A stretch of DNA of 64,000 nt, from positions 79,415 through 143,414 of the forward strand of contig JAIWNF010000083.1 of the NCBI GenBank assembly GCA_025093555.1, written 5' to 3'. The notes beneath the pieces are model-generated. The model ran no database searches, was not told the origin of the DNA, and was given only the letters and a program-made list of their open reading frames with translations. A program made the position numbers and the translations under genes. The DNA is from Circinella umbellata (lineage: Eukaryota > Mucoromycota > Mucoromycetes > Mucorales > Lichtheimiaceae). Of the stretch, positions 13,548 to 25,651 are shown one piece after another; the first letter of the stretch is position 1, and the number at the start of each line of letters is the position of its first letter.

Positions 13548-13649
13548 CACTTAGGGAATTAATATTCCACAAAAAGTTCAATTTTTTCCAAAAAGTGTCC
13601 AAATTCCAAAAAATATGCATTTCTTCTCCAAAAAATATATTTTTCAAAA

Positions 13650-14155
13650 CTCCACTTTTTTCTAGAAAAACTCCATCCCCGTTCGATTAGAAAAAAAAGG
13701 TCGTTCAAATCATGTAAAACGCTTCTATACATGAATTTTCGAGTATATAAATCACAGCAACTGTTTAAATATGTATTTTCAATCCATTTCTATATGTAGA
13801 AAAAATTGAAGATGTCAAAATTCCAAAATAACTCCACTTTTTTCTAGAAAAACTCCATCCCCGTTCGATTGGAAAAAAAGGTCGCTCAAATCATGTAAAA
13901 CGCTTCTATACATGAATTCTCGAGTATATAAATCATAGCAACTGTTTAAATATGTATTCTCAATCCATTTCTATATGTAGAAAAAATTGAAGATGTCAAA
14001 ATTCCATAATAACTCCACTTTTTTCTAGAAAAACTCCATCCCCGTTCGATTAGAAAAAAAGGTCGTTCAAATCATGTAAAACGCTTCTATACATGAATTC
14101 TCGAGTATATAAATCATAACAACCGTTTAAATATACATTTCTACACGTGAAGAAA
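13650..14155. repeat. 182-bp tandem repeat, about 2.8 copies
   Basis: The string CTCCACTTTTTTCTAGAAAA recurs at 13650, 13832 and 14013 (spacings 182 and 181). Each is followed by the same CTCCATCCCCGTTCGATT and by CATGTAAAACGCTTCTATAC. The copies differ only at scattered bases; the third degrades after about 14125. Each unit includes short palindromic pieces (TTTCTAGAAA; GAATTC in copies 2 and 3, where copy 1 has GAATTT). The array lies just inside the left terminal repeat of the surrounding element. Confidence 0.9.
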
Positions 14156-15084
14156 ATGAATAATAAAATATTATATGTTTATGATATAGTCATATGCTTC
14201 ACTAACATTTATTTATCACTGTTGTTTGTTTATTCAGTTATCTAAAACAGGTTTGTATAGTCTGATATTTAACAGTCTACCATTGATTGAGGACACACAT
14301 GGTGAGTAATTTTTTTTCTCAATAATCCTAACTCGGAGCATCTCTTTCTCTTTCTTCAACTCGGTATTTTTTTTTCAATATCACCATGGTGTCTTCATAA
14401 AAAAAAAGTCAATAAAAGTACAAATAGTAAAAATACTAAAAAATAAAGTAAATAAATGATATAGTGGATGTCATAGTTAAGTTATCTCTGGCCGTTTCAC
14501 GAATGTATACTGACCTTACGTAGAATCTTAACTAGCAAAGTCAAAGGAGTATAAAGAGATTAAAACTAATAACAAGATCTGTGAGCATTTACCCAACATT
14601 CTTGAAAATCAACAACCACAAAAATACAAAACCAATAAATGACAGTAGCTCATCAAGGATCATAATAGGTCGCGTAATAATTGAAAAACCAAACATACGT
14701 ATAAAAGAAAAAAAAAGGATACAGGATAGTATGGTCTATTCTCACTTCTTTTCCCTCCGTTTGTTTTTTCGTGTTTTTTTTTATCCACGCCATTCATTGT
14801 AAACATTTATTTCGTGACAGATATAGTGCTATTCCTTCTTTCTTTTTTTGCCAGAAAAAAAATTACCTATATGATTCGATAGGATTATGTGTATTTTGAA
14901 ATGTGCGCCTCATACTGGTAAATCTAGGCACAATTTAATTTGAATATGCACAAATTTGATTAAATGACCCTGATACGTAAAATATATTAACAGTTCTTTT
15001 TTGATAATTTTATTAACTTGTTGTAGACAGCAATAAACCAAATAATACTCAAGAGCGCTTAAAACCAACAAAAGAATAACAAGT

Positions 15085-15384
15085 ATGTATCAAAATGACT
15101 GTACTAGTACCACTAGTTTTAAAAGTCATAATAATTCAGATAATTATGAATATTACGTTTATGATGAAAGTGCTGGCAACGAAAATAAGGATGATGATGA
15201 TGAAGACGACATTGACGAAGAACAAAGCTTTAACGCTGACAAAGGACGAAACTGTGAAGACATCGATGAAGAACAAGTGTTCAAAGACTTTAGCAAAGAA
15301 AAGTCTATTGTATCAAGGTGTAAATCGATAAAAACAAAACAAGTACAAAAAATTATTCATTACGACAAACGCGATAGTGACTAG
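15085..15384 (+). CDS. Small acidic ORF inside the TIR element
   Basis: An ATG-initiated frame of 99 codons with Asn/Ser/Tyr-rich start, a D-D-D-D-E-D-D core repeated as D-I-D-E-E-Q twelve to sixteen residues apart, and a basic Lys-rich tail. No family is recognised and no splice partner is evident. It may be the only remaining exon of the element's own protein, or a chance frame in AT-rich DNA; the repeated D-I-D-E-E-Q pattern argues mildly for real coding origin. Confidence 0.3.
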   Translation: MYQNDCTSTTSFKSHNNSDNYEYYVYDESAGNENKDDDDEDDIDEEQSFNADKGRNCEDIDEEQVFKDFSKEKSIVSRCKSIKTKQVQKIIHYDKRDSD

Positions 15385-15774
15385 AAAACGAGCATTAAAA
15401 GAAGATAGTTTACTATTAAGAAGCAACCCGGTAACAAACAGAAACAATAAGACGAAGAAGAAAAAATTATTGTTTTTTCTTTTATTACTGTTGCTATATT
15501 TTTATATATTCAAATAAATTAAATTTTGGCATGATATCCATACGCAATAAAATCAATCTATTATAATCTATTTAATTACCTATTTTATATCACTATTCTA
15601 TGTTCGATTACTAGTATATATTACGTATTTCCATTTTTTTCTAAAAATTTTTCAGAAAGCTTTCAAACTAACTTCCAAAAAACATCCAACTGATTAAGTT
15701 GCGAATAGCTATTCTGGAGTTGGACTTTTTTTGGAAAAAATTGGAGCTTTTGTGGAATATATATTCCCTAAGTG

Positions 15775-16571
15775 ATATAGTTGTAACTTAATCAATCAAC
15801 CACGAAAAATATAAGATTATACATATGTTTTTACATACATTGATTTTAACTTACCAGATAAGAGATTTGAGAAACGTGAAAAGAAGTAAACAATCCAACT
15901 TGAGTAGATCTTTTTTAGAGTGTACGACTGCAACATCAATTGAGATTGGAGGATCATTCTTTTGGTATACTAATTAAAGTCAAAAAAAAAAAAAAGAGGT
16001 ACTAGTTTCTTGAAAAAAAAAGTAGTTTTTTGAAAGTTCACACCACAACGCCAAGATGCTTCTCCTTTGGCATTGTTGTCTTGACATTTTCTTCTTCCTC
16101 CCCGCTCTCTTCAATATCACCATTCTTCCACTTTTGTATCCACTGTTTGATACAACCCAGAAACGTTTTCTTTTTCAATGAATTACAAATAGCTGCGAAC
16201 TACGTTAATAAGTTAAATTATCTCTTCCTTAAATAGGTGTAAAAGTCTATAAAATATCTTTAGGGAACGGTGGTGACGAATGGATTGATGGAGTTCATTT
16301 TTAGCGAGAATCTGTAAATGGGGATCCTATTCCATTCACTGTTGCAACAACTGCAAAAAGTTAATGACCTGTACGGTTTGTTTATATGTTGAATCAACAT
16401 GAAACTCTTCAACATCCCCCAATGCAGTTATTGATGCAAACAAAGACATAATAAAACCCCAAAGCAGAATAGTTTTGACGTGAATTTCTGTTTTATTTAT
16501 TTATTCATTTATTTATTTTCCTTAATAAGTTACTATCTAGTTTATGATCTTGACAATTACACTCCCTTCTT
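15775..16571. other. Gene-free AT-rich interval
   Basis: This is the stretch between the TIR element and the minus-strand fragment. A 68-codon plus-strand frame near 16030 is Phe/Ser-rich and has no recognisable motif. Nothing else is supported. Confidence 0.5.
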
Positions 16572-17360
16572 TCATGTAGCACGTTCGAAACTACCCATAT
16601 AGTTAAAATCACTATTCCGAAACCAACTTACCATTTTGAGGTGTTGATCTACAACTCCATCTAAAAAGCGTACCGACAGAAATAAATTGATCACAGCGAA
16701 GTTTATATTGATCTTCAAATGAGCAATTTCACCAATATTAAACCTGGGGATTGTTGGATTCGATCCAACACACCAGGAAAATGTTCTGGTATATCGTGAT
16801 AGAAGTCTTAAGGCATCCATCCTGGTACAGTTCTGTTGGATATAGTTCCTCATGTTTTCATCTACCCTGTTGTCAGTTATTAAAGATGCAGCACGGTTCC
16901 CAGTCGAGTGCTCGATATTTACATGGACGTATTTAAAGCGTCTTTCGATCAGTCCTCGGATGAAACCACCACAGTTGTATGTTTTCATCCGTGTGCGAAT
17001 TCGCTTGCGACGATCATCTGAAACTTTCTGATGTGTGTCCGTGTCCTGAGAGCAGTGGCACACAAATGAATTACTATACTTCAGCCGAGTGTCATTTGCG
17101 GATTGTTGATAATAGTGGTATTTGTCACGTGTACGGACGTGTGTCAACAGTTCCTGATCATCCATAACTCGCATGTTGTCATCAAAACTGATATAAGCAT
17201 CAACTGAGTAACTAATTGATCTATCGTCCCTAGTAACCAGTCTATTGCTGTCTATTTCTGTACCTTCATCGTCGTCACAGCAAGAAGGAATCAACTTAAT
17301 CGCTTCGTTCAATGTAATGAGCAATTCAGCAGGGATCGCTTTGCTATTTTTTATTACGGC
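16572..17360 (-). pseudogene. Transposon-like protein fragment (FAR1/FLYWCH-type zinc-finger region, tentative)
   Basis: An open frame of about 260 codons runs on the minus strand with no ATG near its start and a normal stop at its end. The composition is not low-complexity. The middle contains F-V-C-H-C-S-Q, then a basic stretch R-R-K-R-I-R-T-R, then Y-N-C-G-G-F-I, then a hydrophobic strand ending in H-S. This Cys...Cys-G...His order resembles the N-terminal zinc-binding region of MULE-like transposases (FAR1/FLYWCH group). That assignment is inference from pattern only. Lack of a start codon and of downstream transposase domains suggests a truncated relic. The base composition is richer in GC than the flanks. 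Confidence 0.4.
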
Positions 17361-17616
17361 GTGTCATACGGGTTTTGTTTACCACAAAACCATGCAATTA
17401 GACGAATACAATTACAATCAAAACACTATCTGTGTTGGTAGTGGTAGTATTTTTCATTTGCTGTGTTACTATTTTCTTTTGGTCTAAGAATAATTTATTC
17501 CGGATTCTGAAAACTTAACCTCTGGATCACGTGTCCAGGAAAAGAAAGTAAACGACTGGGTAAATCTGCAAAGGGTGTTTTTTTTTTGCTTCTTCCAACT
17601 CTTTTTTTTTTGTGCC

Positions 17617-18687
17617 ATGAATTCCGAATAGTACTGTATTATTATTATTATTTATTAAAAAAACTATCTCATTTATGTAAAACTAAACTATATTTATTTT
17701 TTATTTTAGCGATTATCTTTTTAAACTTCTTTTGATTGGTGATTCTGGTGTTGGTAAATTATTTTATTCCCACTATTCTTATTATCATTATTTATTTCAC
17801 TCACTCACTCACTCACGTATATCTTTTTATTTTTAAAATAGGTAAATCATGTCTTCTTTTACGTTTCGCTGACGATACTTATACTGAGTCTTATATTTCT
17901 ACTATTGGTGTTGATTTCGCAAGTATTTTCATTCTTATTTATTTATATTAGATGAGAAAGATGAAAGATGAAAAAGGAAAAAAAAAATGATGTGAAATAG
18001 ATAGGAGAAACTAACATTTTTGAGGTTCAACTAAAACTTATAGAAAATCAGAACTATTGAACTTGAAGGTAAAACTGTCAAGTTGCAAATCGTAAGTAAT
18101 AAATAAAGAATAATAATGATAATGATAGATATAACAGGTGAAAATAAAAAGGGTCTCATATCTTTTATTTAATTTTAGTGGGATACAGCTGGTCAAGAAC
18201 GTTTCCGTACTATTACATCATCCTACTATCGTGGTGCCCATGGTATTATTGTAGTATATGATGTGACTGATCAAGATACTTTTAATAATGTAAAGCAATG
18301 GATGCAGGAAATTGAACGATATGCAGCTGAAGGTGTTAGTAAACTATTGGTTGGCAACAAGAGTGATATGGAAAAAGCTGTTGATAGTGAACAAGCTAAA
18401 GTAAGTCATTTTAAGGGGGGAGGAGGAGGTAGGAGGGGGAGTTAGTGAATGATTTTTTATATTCATCATTATTTCATTTCATTTAGGAATTGGCTGATTC
18501 CTTGAATATACCATTTTTGGAGACATCAGCAAAGGATTCATCCAATGTTGAACAAGCTTTCTTGACCATGGCAAAACAAATTAAGGATAAAGTTGGCACT
18601 ACTATGCAACAACAACAACCCAAATCAACTGTTAGTGTTGGTCAAGGTGCTGCTGTTCAACCTAAGCAAGGTGGTGGATGTTGTTAA
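17617..18687 (+). CDS. ypt1: Rab-family GTPase Ypt1/Rab1
   Basis: Six exons (17617-17630, 17710-17753, 17842-17918, 18044-18091, 18179-18400, 18487-18687) give 201 aa. The start M-N-S-E-Y-D-Y-L-F-K is the usual Ypt1 N-terminus. Nucleotide-binding motifs are present: GDSGVGKS (15-22), T in the effector loop [20 protein letters not shown] and ETSAK. The C-terminus GGGCC is the double-geranylgeranylation signal. The YISTIGVDF effector sequence identifies Rab1/Ypt1 rather than Rab8/Sec4. It works in ER-to-Golgi vesicle transport and autophagy at Golgi and pre-autophagosomal membranes. The first exon is only 14 nt. The third intron has a GC donor (GCAAGT), required to keep the conserved DF-KI junction in frame. 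Confidence 0.95.
17919..18043 (+). other. GC-AG intron of ypt1
   Basis: Intron 3 begins GCAAGT and ends TTATAG. Only this boundary joins the codons for G-V-D-F directly to K-I-R-T, as in all Rab1 proteins. The nearby GT (17923) shifts the frame or inserts residues with every visible acceptor. Apart from the C at position +2, the donor matches the consensus well, as is usual for GC donors. Confidence 0.85.
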
Positions 18688-18710
18688 ATTCTCTTTTATT
18701 CTTCCTTAAC

Positions 18711-18796
18711 TATATATATATATGAATATATATATAAATATATCTCCCGTCTCTCTCTCTCTCTCTCGCTCTCACACACACACATACACACACACG
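18711..18796. repeat. Compound microsatellite (TA)n-(TC)n-(CA)n
   Basis: Immediately after the ypt1 stop there is a TA-rich run, then about ten TC units, then about ten CA units with one interruption. It probably lies in the 3' UTR of ypt1. Confidence 0.85.
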
Positions 18797-20619
18797 TTTT
18801 TCTTTTTTCTCTTTCATTCTCTTTATTTCTTTTTTATATATAGAAAAAAAATAAAAAAAATAAAAACCAACACAATAACGATAACGATAACAAAATAACA
18901 TTATTTCTTTTTTTTCTTGAATGATTTAACCGAGATACTGGATTTGTTGGTTACTCACTTTTACTCAATGTTGTTTTCTTAAACAATTCTGTTTTCCTTT
19001 TTCATCCTATAAAATAATGTGCTTTGTATTACGGTAGAATGGATGACAGCTTAATTTCTATTTTTATATATATGGTACAACAACCCTTGTCATAAATTAT
19101 GAGTTATTTCATTTCTAGATAATAATTTGGTTGAAATTATCACTATATAACCCTCCCTCCCGTGGAACCAATACGATAATTAATTATTATGTAATATATT
19201 CTATTCATCATTATTAAGTAATATAGATACATAAATACCAATAGGTTTCCTACAAAATCAAAGTAAAATAGAAAAATGAACTAAAAATTAAATAGGAAAT
19301 ATGTCCCTGTTGCTATGATAAATGACCAATAAGAAGTTTAGTATGAATTACGAAGTTTGTGTCGTCAAACTTTAAAGTTGCATGTATCTATATACTACTT
19401 TTTATGGATTTATCACGTTTTTTTAGATAGCGTCACTTTTGGCATTAAAAAAACAAACAAAAAAAAGGTTATTGTGTTACATAAAAATTTGATATAAAGA
19501 AAGTGATGGGAAAAGAAGATTTATTATTTTAGTTAAATTTGATTCAATTCTAAAAAAGAATGGGATCAAGTAGACTACACTTTATATAGAAACTAATTGC
19601 GTTTTACATTGATATCAAGAATTATGTCTGTCATTTTTTTGATTCTTATTACGAGAAATGGTTACAAGACCAAAATAACCTACTTTTGGAAGTTATTTGC
19701 GTGATATTATGACGAGATATAGATCATTGTGTTGTATACCAACTTAACGTGTACATTATCCATTCAGAATTTAATATTAAACTTTTCTTAGCTAGAAACT
19801 ACTAACTTCTTTTCTTTTCTGTTTTTTTCTTTACTAACGTGTTTCGTACAACAACCAAATCAGCATTCTATTTGTACAATTATTTTAGATATATTTTTTT
19901 CTGAAAATCAATTGGTTATCGAAACTACTTTTTCTCATGCTTTAAAGTTATATTAAAATGCTAATGCCTTGTGTATGTTTTGCGGGGTAAAGAGCCAAGA
20001 AAAGAAAAAGGTGATTATGGATGTATATTTATGGAAAAGAATTGTTCTGTTTAATCAACTTTATCTTTGTTATCTAATTCATCTTCTTTTTTTCTGCAAT
20101 GCATTCTGTAATGCATAGTAATAATATGTTTTACGTACGTATAAATAATCTACGTACTCATTTCCAATTTCTTGAATATATGAGTTATATAGGACAGTCT
20201 ATCATGTTATATACAAACTGGACTAGTATTTGATGATCCAATTTAAACTTCTTAATGATTCATAGGACTGACCAATAGTAGTAGAAATATCATAGAACAA
20301 TTGTAAAGCACGAGGGATTGGATCCGAAAAGGGCGCAGCATAACCACAAGAGCTTGGTACGTCACAAGGAAACCGGAACGACAAAGCTGTGTTACCTTAG
20401 GAACAAGAAAAAGGAAACTCTTTATTTGCATTGGAAATCCGCTTATTTCTCCACATTTTTTTTTTTTGAAAAAATAATAAAGACAACATCTAAAAAAAAC
20501 CTGGTTCTTGTTTCTTCTTTTCCTCTTTTTTGTTATTTTATTCATCTTTCCCCTCTTTTCTTTTTTCTTGAACTTTTCTTTTATTAGTATTTTCTCTCTC
20601 CCTTATTCATTATTAAATT
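18797..20619. other. Gene-free AT-rich interval
   Basis: No gene is supported between ypt1 and the flavoprotein gene. Frames are short and Phe/Lys-rich. The last 150 bases before 20620 are CT-rich, matching the leader composition of the other plus-strand genes. Confidence 0.6.
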
Positions 20620-23600
20620 ATGTCTCAAGAGGAAAACAAATCAGATGTTCTAATAGTTGGAGCAGGTAATATTTACATTGTAAATCATACATATATATAT
20701 AATAATAAATGCAAGAATTCTAAAATAACCATGACAACAAACAGGACCTACTGGACTTTATGCTGCTTTATTATTAAGTCATATGGGCTGTTCTGTATGC
20801 ATTATTGGTAAGCGAAAAAAACAAACAAAAAAAAATGGATCGTTGGAATAGTAATTAACAGAATACATAAAATGCATGAATTTACACATAGACAAAAAGA
20901 AATCATTGACACCTACCAACAATCCTACTTATTTATGGTCACCACGTTCATTACAATTATTACAAGCATTTGACCTTGTCAATCCATTACTTGAACATGG
21001 CTTTCGTCATTGGGGACTTGATACATATAGCAACAAAGGCACTGGAAACGCAGCAGTGACCGTCCATCATCATAAACATTCTGTGTGGGAAAACGACGCA
21101 ACTGAGTTTAACTGGAGTTTATCATGCGAAAGTGATCATATATGTCGAGTACTTTCGGATGCATTAGAACAACGTAAAGGTGTTCGCGTGCGTTATGGTC
21201 ATGAGTTGATCGACATGGAAGATAGCGAGAATGACACATGCTTAACTACAATATTACCCACAGTCAGTGATCAAAATAATAATAATCTTGAAAGTATTCA
21301 AGCTCCTTATTATTGGAAATCAAAGATCGTCCTTGGTGCTGACGGAACACATAGTTTTGTTAGACAGAAATTAGGTATGTATTTATTTTTCTTTGCTTTT
21401 GGGAGTTACACCATCATCGTTTCTATCTCTCCCCCCACTTTTCTTTTTTTTTTTTAAACACCTCAAAAGAAAAAATATGTTTATATTTTTATATACAACC
21501 ATATACGTAAACTCACACCCCCATGTTTTTGCTCTAATCACACGTTATTTTCACAGGCATCGCTTATGAACGTCGGAAATCTTCTTCGGTCTTTTATACT
21601 ATTGAGGCTACTGTAACAACCAATTTTCCTGCTGCTCGGAAAATGGCAGTTGTAAACAAAGGTCCAAACTCACTCTTTTATATAGGTAAGAAAGAACTTT
21701 TCTTTTCTATTTGGATTACAAGAACAAAGAAAAAGTTACTACTTTTTTTTTTCAAACCCCTCTTCCCCAACAAAGCGTAATTATAGTGAAACCATAAGCG
21801 GGACTTAACATACTTCTTTTTAAAAAAAACCAGGACATCGGGATAACAGAGCATATATCACCATTGAACATAAACCAAAATGGAGTCAATTGACTATTGA
21901 TGATGATGTACCGCTCTTACTTGCTCAAAGACATGTGAAAAACATTATGGAACCTTTTCAAATTGAATTAAAACCTCATTCTTATAGACGATGGACTGGT
22001 AATATATAGTATATAAAAGTAATGTGATCAAAAGAAAAAAGAAAGCTAACAGAACTTTATTCCTTCCTACGTATTACAAACAGGTACCGAAAGAATATCT
22101 GAAGAGTTTAGTGTCAATCGACGTTACTTTTTAGCTGGAGGAGCGGCACAATGTATTTCTGCTGAAGGAATTCTTTCTTCGGATTTAGGATTAGAACAAG
22201 TACATAATATATGCTGGAAATTATTTTTATGTTTAAAACATCGTGGATCACCTGAATTATTGGATACATATGAACAAGAATGTCGATCCAAATTAAATGA
22301 TATGCGTGAATCTTCGAATGCATTAATCCATTTATTTTGTCAGCATACACCGACACGTGGAGTTGGATTAAATTCAACGCCTAGTCGTGAATTGATTTAT
22401 ATTTTGAATCGAACAAAACATGGATTTACAGGGGAAGCACCGTATCATACTAATATATTGAATATTGATACATCAAGCACTGCTTCAATATTATCAACAG
22501 ATAATTCACAAGATACATTACAAGCAGTGACAGCCTCATTTACAAAACGTGCACACAATAAAGTTCAATTGGGTGCACCGGGTACATTGGCGCCCAACTC
22601 AAAACTTAAACCATATACATTATTCACACTTCTTATGAATGCTAAAGACACAACAAATCCTCTCGGCAGTATTCCTAATGGTAGTAAAACAAGTATTAAT
22701 GCAAGTAAAACAGCCATTAATAACAATAACAATACAACCAATCAAACTCAAACTGGAACATCATCGGATGAAACAACTAGACCACCTAGAACAAGTTCAC
22801 GTCGATGGACTCGTACAAGATCCAATTCAGCAAGTAGTGGTAGTAATAATTCACCCTCATCTGCAGCTAGTTGGCTTTTATCACCCATTATTAAACGTAA
22901 TACAAGTCAAGGAACATCCACTACCTCATCAACAACTGCAACAGTTGCAGCGGCAGCGGCAGCAGCCGTGACATCCAATGGAAGTACCACTTCAACTGTA
23001 GAACGTTGGAGAAAGATCAAAACAAACAATTACAGTATACTGGATCGTATGGCACAAACAGCAACACCCTCATCATTTCGATTAATCGTATTTTGTCAAT
23101 CACTGAATGATCCCGAAAATCTTGCAACATTACAACGATTCCGACGTCATCTTGAAGAACCCCATTCATTTATTCAACGATACGAAAAATTACATTCTAA
23201 TCATCCATTAGTATCCTCATCATGGATTTTTGATGAACCCACCAAACGCAGTTCAACACTTTCATTGTCATCTGTTTCCCATCGTTCTTCTGTTTCCAGT
23301 AACACGAATAATCGATTTCTTATTTCTCCACCTCATTCACCCGTTTCAACAGTTCGGTCATCACTCGATCAACCACGTTCCACCTCTTCATTTGATTTCC
23401 AACGACCTTCATGTGATACTAGTAATACAGTAATGACAAATTTGGCACCGTCGGCTTCATTATTTTCATTTTTATATATTACCAGTTCAAGTAGAATAGA
23501 AATTGGTAAATTTCTCAGTGACACGAAACCGGGCGTTGTGCATGCTGCATTCCCACTTGGATTGGATAAGGTTTATCTGGATCATGATCAACAAGCACAT

Positions 23601-23789
23601 TCATTGTATAACATCAAAGACACCCCGTCCGTTGTTGTTGTACGACCGGATGGTTACATTGGTACGTGTGTTCATTTGCAGCACGATTATGATTTTGAAA
23701 AATTAGATGTCTATTTTGATGCATTTTTACGTCCACCGATTGACATGACCAGTGCTGCAGCTATGGCTGCTGATTTTTACGATTTGTAA
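20620..23789 (+). CDS. Phenol-hydroxylase-type FAD monooxygenase homologue lacking the GD motif
   Basis: Six exons (20620-20665, 20745-20807, 20892-21374, 21557-21685, 21834-21998, 22084-23789) give 863 aa. The N-terminus has the dinucleotide fold G14-x-G16-x2-G19. The DG motif is present (GADGTHSFVRQ, D187). At the GD motif, where family members read G-D-A-A-H, this protein reads G-G-A-A-Q (314-318): the Asp that contacts the FAD ribose is replaced by Gly and the His by Gln. The following helix (EQVHNICWKL) is well kept. A long Ser/Thr/Asn/Ala-rich segment interrupts the C-terminal half. The end resembles the thioredoxin-like domain of phenol 2-monooxygenases (SVVVVRPDGYIG). A hydroxylase role is uncertain; it may be a non-catalytic or altered flavoprotein. 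Confidence 0.85.
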
Positions 23790-23995
23790 TAATATCTCTT
23801 TTATATATGTATATTTTTTTTGTATTTTTTTCCTGTCCATTCATTCGTATTTTTTGAAAACCTCCCATTCTTTTTTCTCCTTTCCCCTCCCTTCCTCAAC
23901 CCACCCATTTCATTCATTTTTTTTCTATTACTCTTTTATATATATATATATATATATTATATCTTATTATCTATTGCTATGTACTTTTTATATGC

Positions 23996-24030
<35 letters not shown>

Positions 24031-24375
24031 GTATTAATATTACTTTTAAAAAAAACCCTCCCTTTGTAATATAAATTCCCTTCCGCCCATTATTTTTTGA
24101 TTTATATCTATTTTACACACCATGTTATTAAATTGTGATTTTTTTTTCAATATTTCTTTCAAAAAAAAAAAAAGAAAGAAGATTTATAATCAATTCTATT
24201 AAGTTTTAATTAATTTGATTTATATTATTATTAAGTACATTTTATGTGTACTACTTTGGGGGGGAAGAGATGGATAAAGACGAAAAAGCGGGGGTTGAGA
24301 AAAACCAGAAAGAAAGGTGGTCCGTGTGTCATAGATGTCCATTTTAGAATAAGGAGTCCAAAAAAAAAATTAGTA
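23790..24375. repeat. Simple-sequence-rich 3' flank
   Basis: The stretch contains a (TA)n run at about 23937-23957, a (TTA)n run at about 23998-24030 and several poly-A/T and poly-C tracts. Tyr/Ile-rich open frames here are by-products of the repeats. No gene is seen. Confidence 0.75.
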
Positions 24376-25460
24376 GAGGATTTTTCCTCGTGATTTGGCG
24401 CTCGATTTTTTTTAACCTGGCGCCAAAGCATTTTATAATCTGGCGTCTCGATATTATTTTTTTCCATTTGTTTCGCTTCTTTTTTCTCCATCTTGTGCTT
24501 GTTAAAGGTAAGGATTGATATAGTGAATGGTTTAGGTGACATTGTTGGAGTTGCTCTATTACTAGTAGTCGGTGAAGGCCATGCTGGAGTTTTCCTGAAG
24601 GGTTGGAGACGACCGTTGATTGTTACCTGCGTATGCATCGTTTCTCGGACATGCGCGTGGATTTCTCCACATCCAGAATGCATTGAAACTAGTATTCAAC
24701 TCTTTGTTGTTGAACGTTCATGATACTGCTCCTATGCATCATACTTTAATGGACATGGGATGTCGGGTTTCTGGTTCCTAAATCATTCACATTTCGAACG
24801 GCTTCATGGATTATGACTAATCACCTTTTTTTTATTATTATGTGTTTGCCTGCTGTCATACTCTACAACACTCATTTGGATAAAACCTTGACGACCTTGA
24901 ATGACTTGTTTGAGGGAAAGCAAGACAGCTCTCGCAGCTGTGTTTTGCGTTATGAGCAATGAACACGCCTTTGTCTTTTGTCTCTATCCACATGGTACTT
25001 CTCCCCCTTCCCCGATTCAATGATTTTTTTTATCCCCTTTGATCAGTAAAGCAAATCTTTGTGTCTCTTTCTTTTATTCGTTCATACTTTTCTTGTTTTA
25101 ATTAAATGATTTACTAGTTACACGTTCCAACTCTTGAAGGCTGTTATGTATATGCAAAGTGAAATGCTGTACCCCTTGTGAGTTTATGCAAGTATCTTTC
25201 GATTTGCACAATGGCATCCAATTAAGGCGGCGAACCGGCAATTCTGGTTATTCCTTTAGCTTTTAATTGCTGTTATGGTATGATCAGCAAAGTATCTTTC
25301 GATCTACACGAGAAATTTAACCCAAAATGAAGCACGTATCAAGTATCGGTTAATGGGGTCGCTTTATCGTTGAAAGTAAGTATATATTATTTTGCGTTAG
25401 TATTTGTTTTTTTTTTTAAAAAAAAACTGACCATTTGATATTCTATATTACTTGTGCAGG

Positions 25461-25651
25461 ACTATTTTTACATAATAGCTGATGGGAAGGATTCATGGTT
25501 AACCAAGTATATAACTCATTGGGAAGGCAAATCAATAATTGACCCACAAAACGTGTCTTCTGGATGTTCATTATATCGTAACAACCAGGTTGCTTTGGAT
25601 TCAAAGTCATCAATAAATGACAAATTCATAAATTATCAGTTATTATTGTAA
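25461..25651 (+). pseudogene. Orphan exon-like fragment inside the Tc1-like element
   Basis: A frame of about 63 codons follows a plausible acceptor (CTTGTGCAG) and a possible intron donor (GTAAGTAT at about 25377). The peptide (around YFIADG/HWEGK-type residues and a Ser-rich tail) is not low in complexity but matches no family I recognise. It could be the remains of the element's own protein or captured host sequence. Confidence 0.25.

Larger units (their letters stand above)
13548..15774. mobile_element. 2.2-kb terminal-inverted-repeat element with internal tandem repeats
   Basis: The left end starts CACTTAGGGAATTAATATTC (13548 on). The reverse complement of the right end (about 15717-15774) starts CACTTAGGGAATATATATTC. 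The similarity continues for about 55-58 bases, including TTTTTTCCAAAAA and GTCCAA. Both ends are flanked by ATA, compatible with a small target duplication. Inside are three near-identical 182-bp tandem units (13650-14155) and a 99-codon acidic reading frame (15085-15384), but no DDE transposase that I can recognise. It looks non-autonomous or strongly decayed. Confidence 0.7.

Noticed and set aside
16740..16790. A tRNA-like B box (GGATTCGATCC)
   Set aside because: No A box at the right distance and no cloverleaf could be drawn; it lies within a coding-like frame.
17923..18043. A canonical GT donor for ypt1 intron 3
   Set aside because: The GT four bases downstream of the GC breaks the frame or inserts residues into the invariant GVDF-KI junction with any visible acceptor.
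17617..18687. Sec4/Rab8 identity for the small GTPase
   Set aside because: The effector loop YISTIGVDF and the MNSEYDYLFK start fit Ypt1/Rab1; Rab8/Sec4 has a different loop (TTIGIDF).
23752..24074. Tyr/Ile- and Leu-rich frames downstream of the flavoprotein
   Set aside because: They are translations of the TA and TTA microsatellites.
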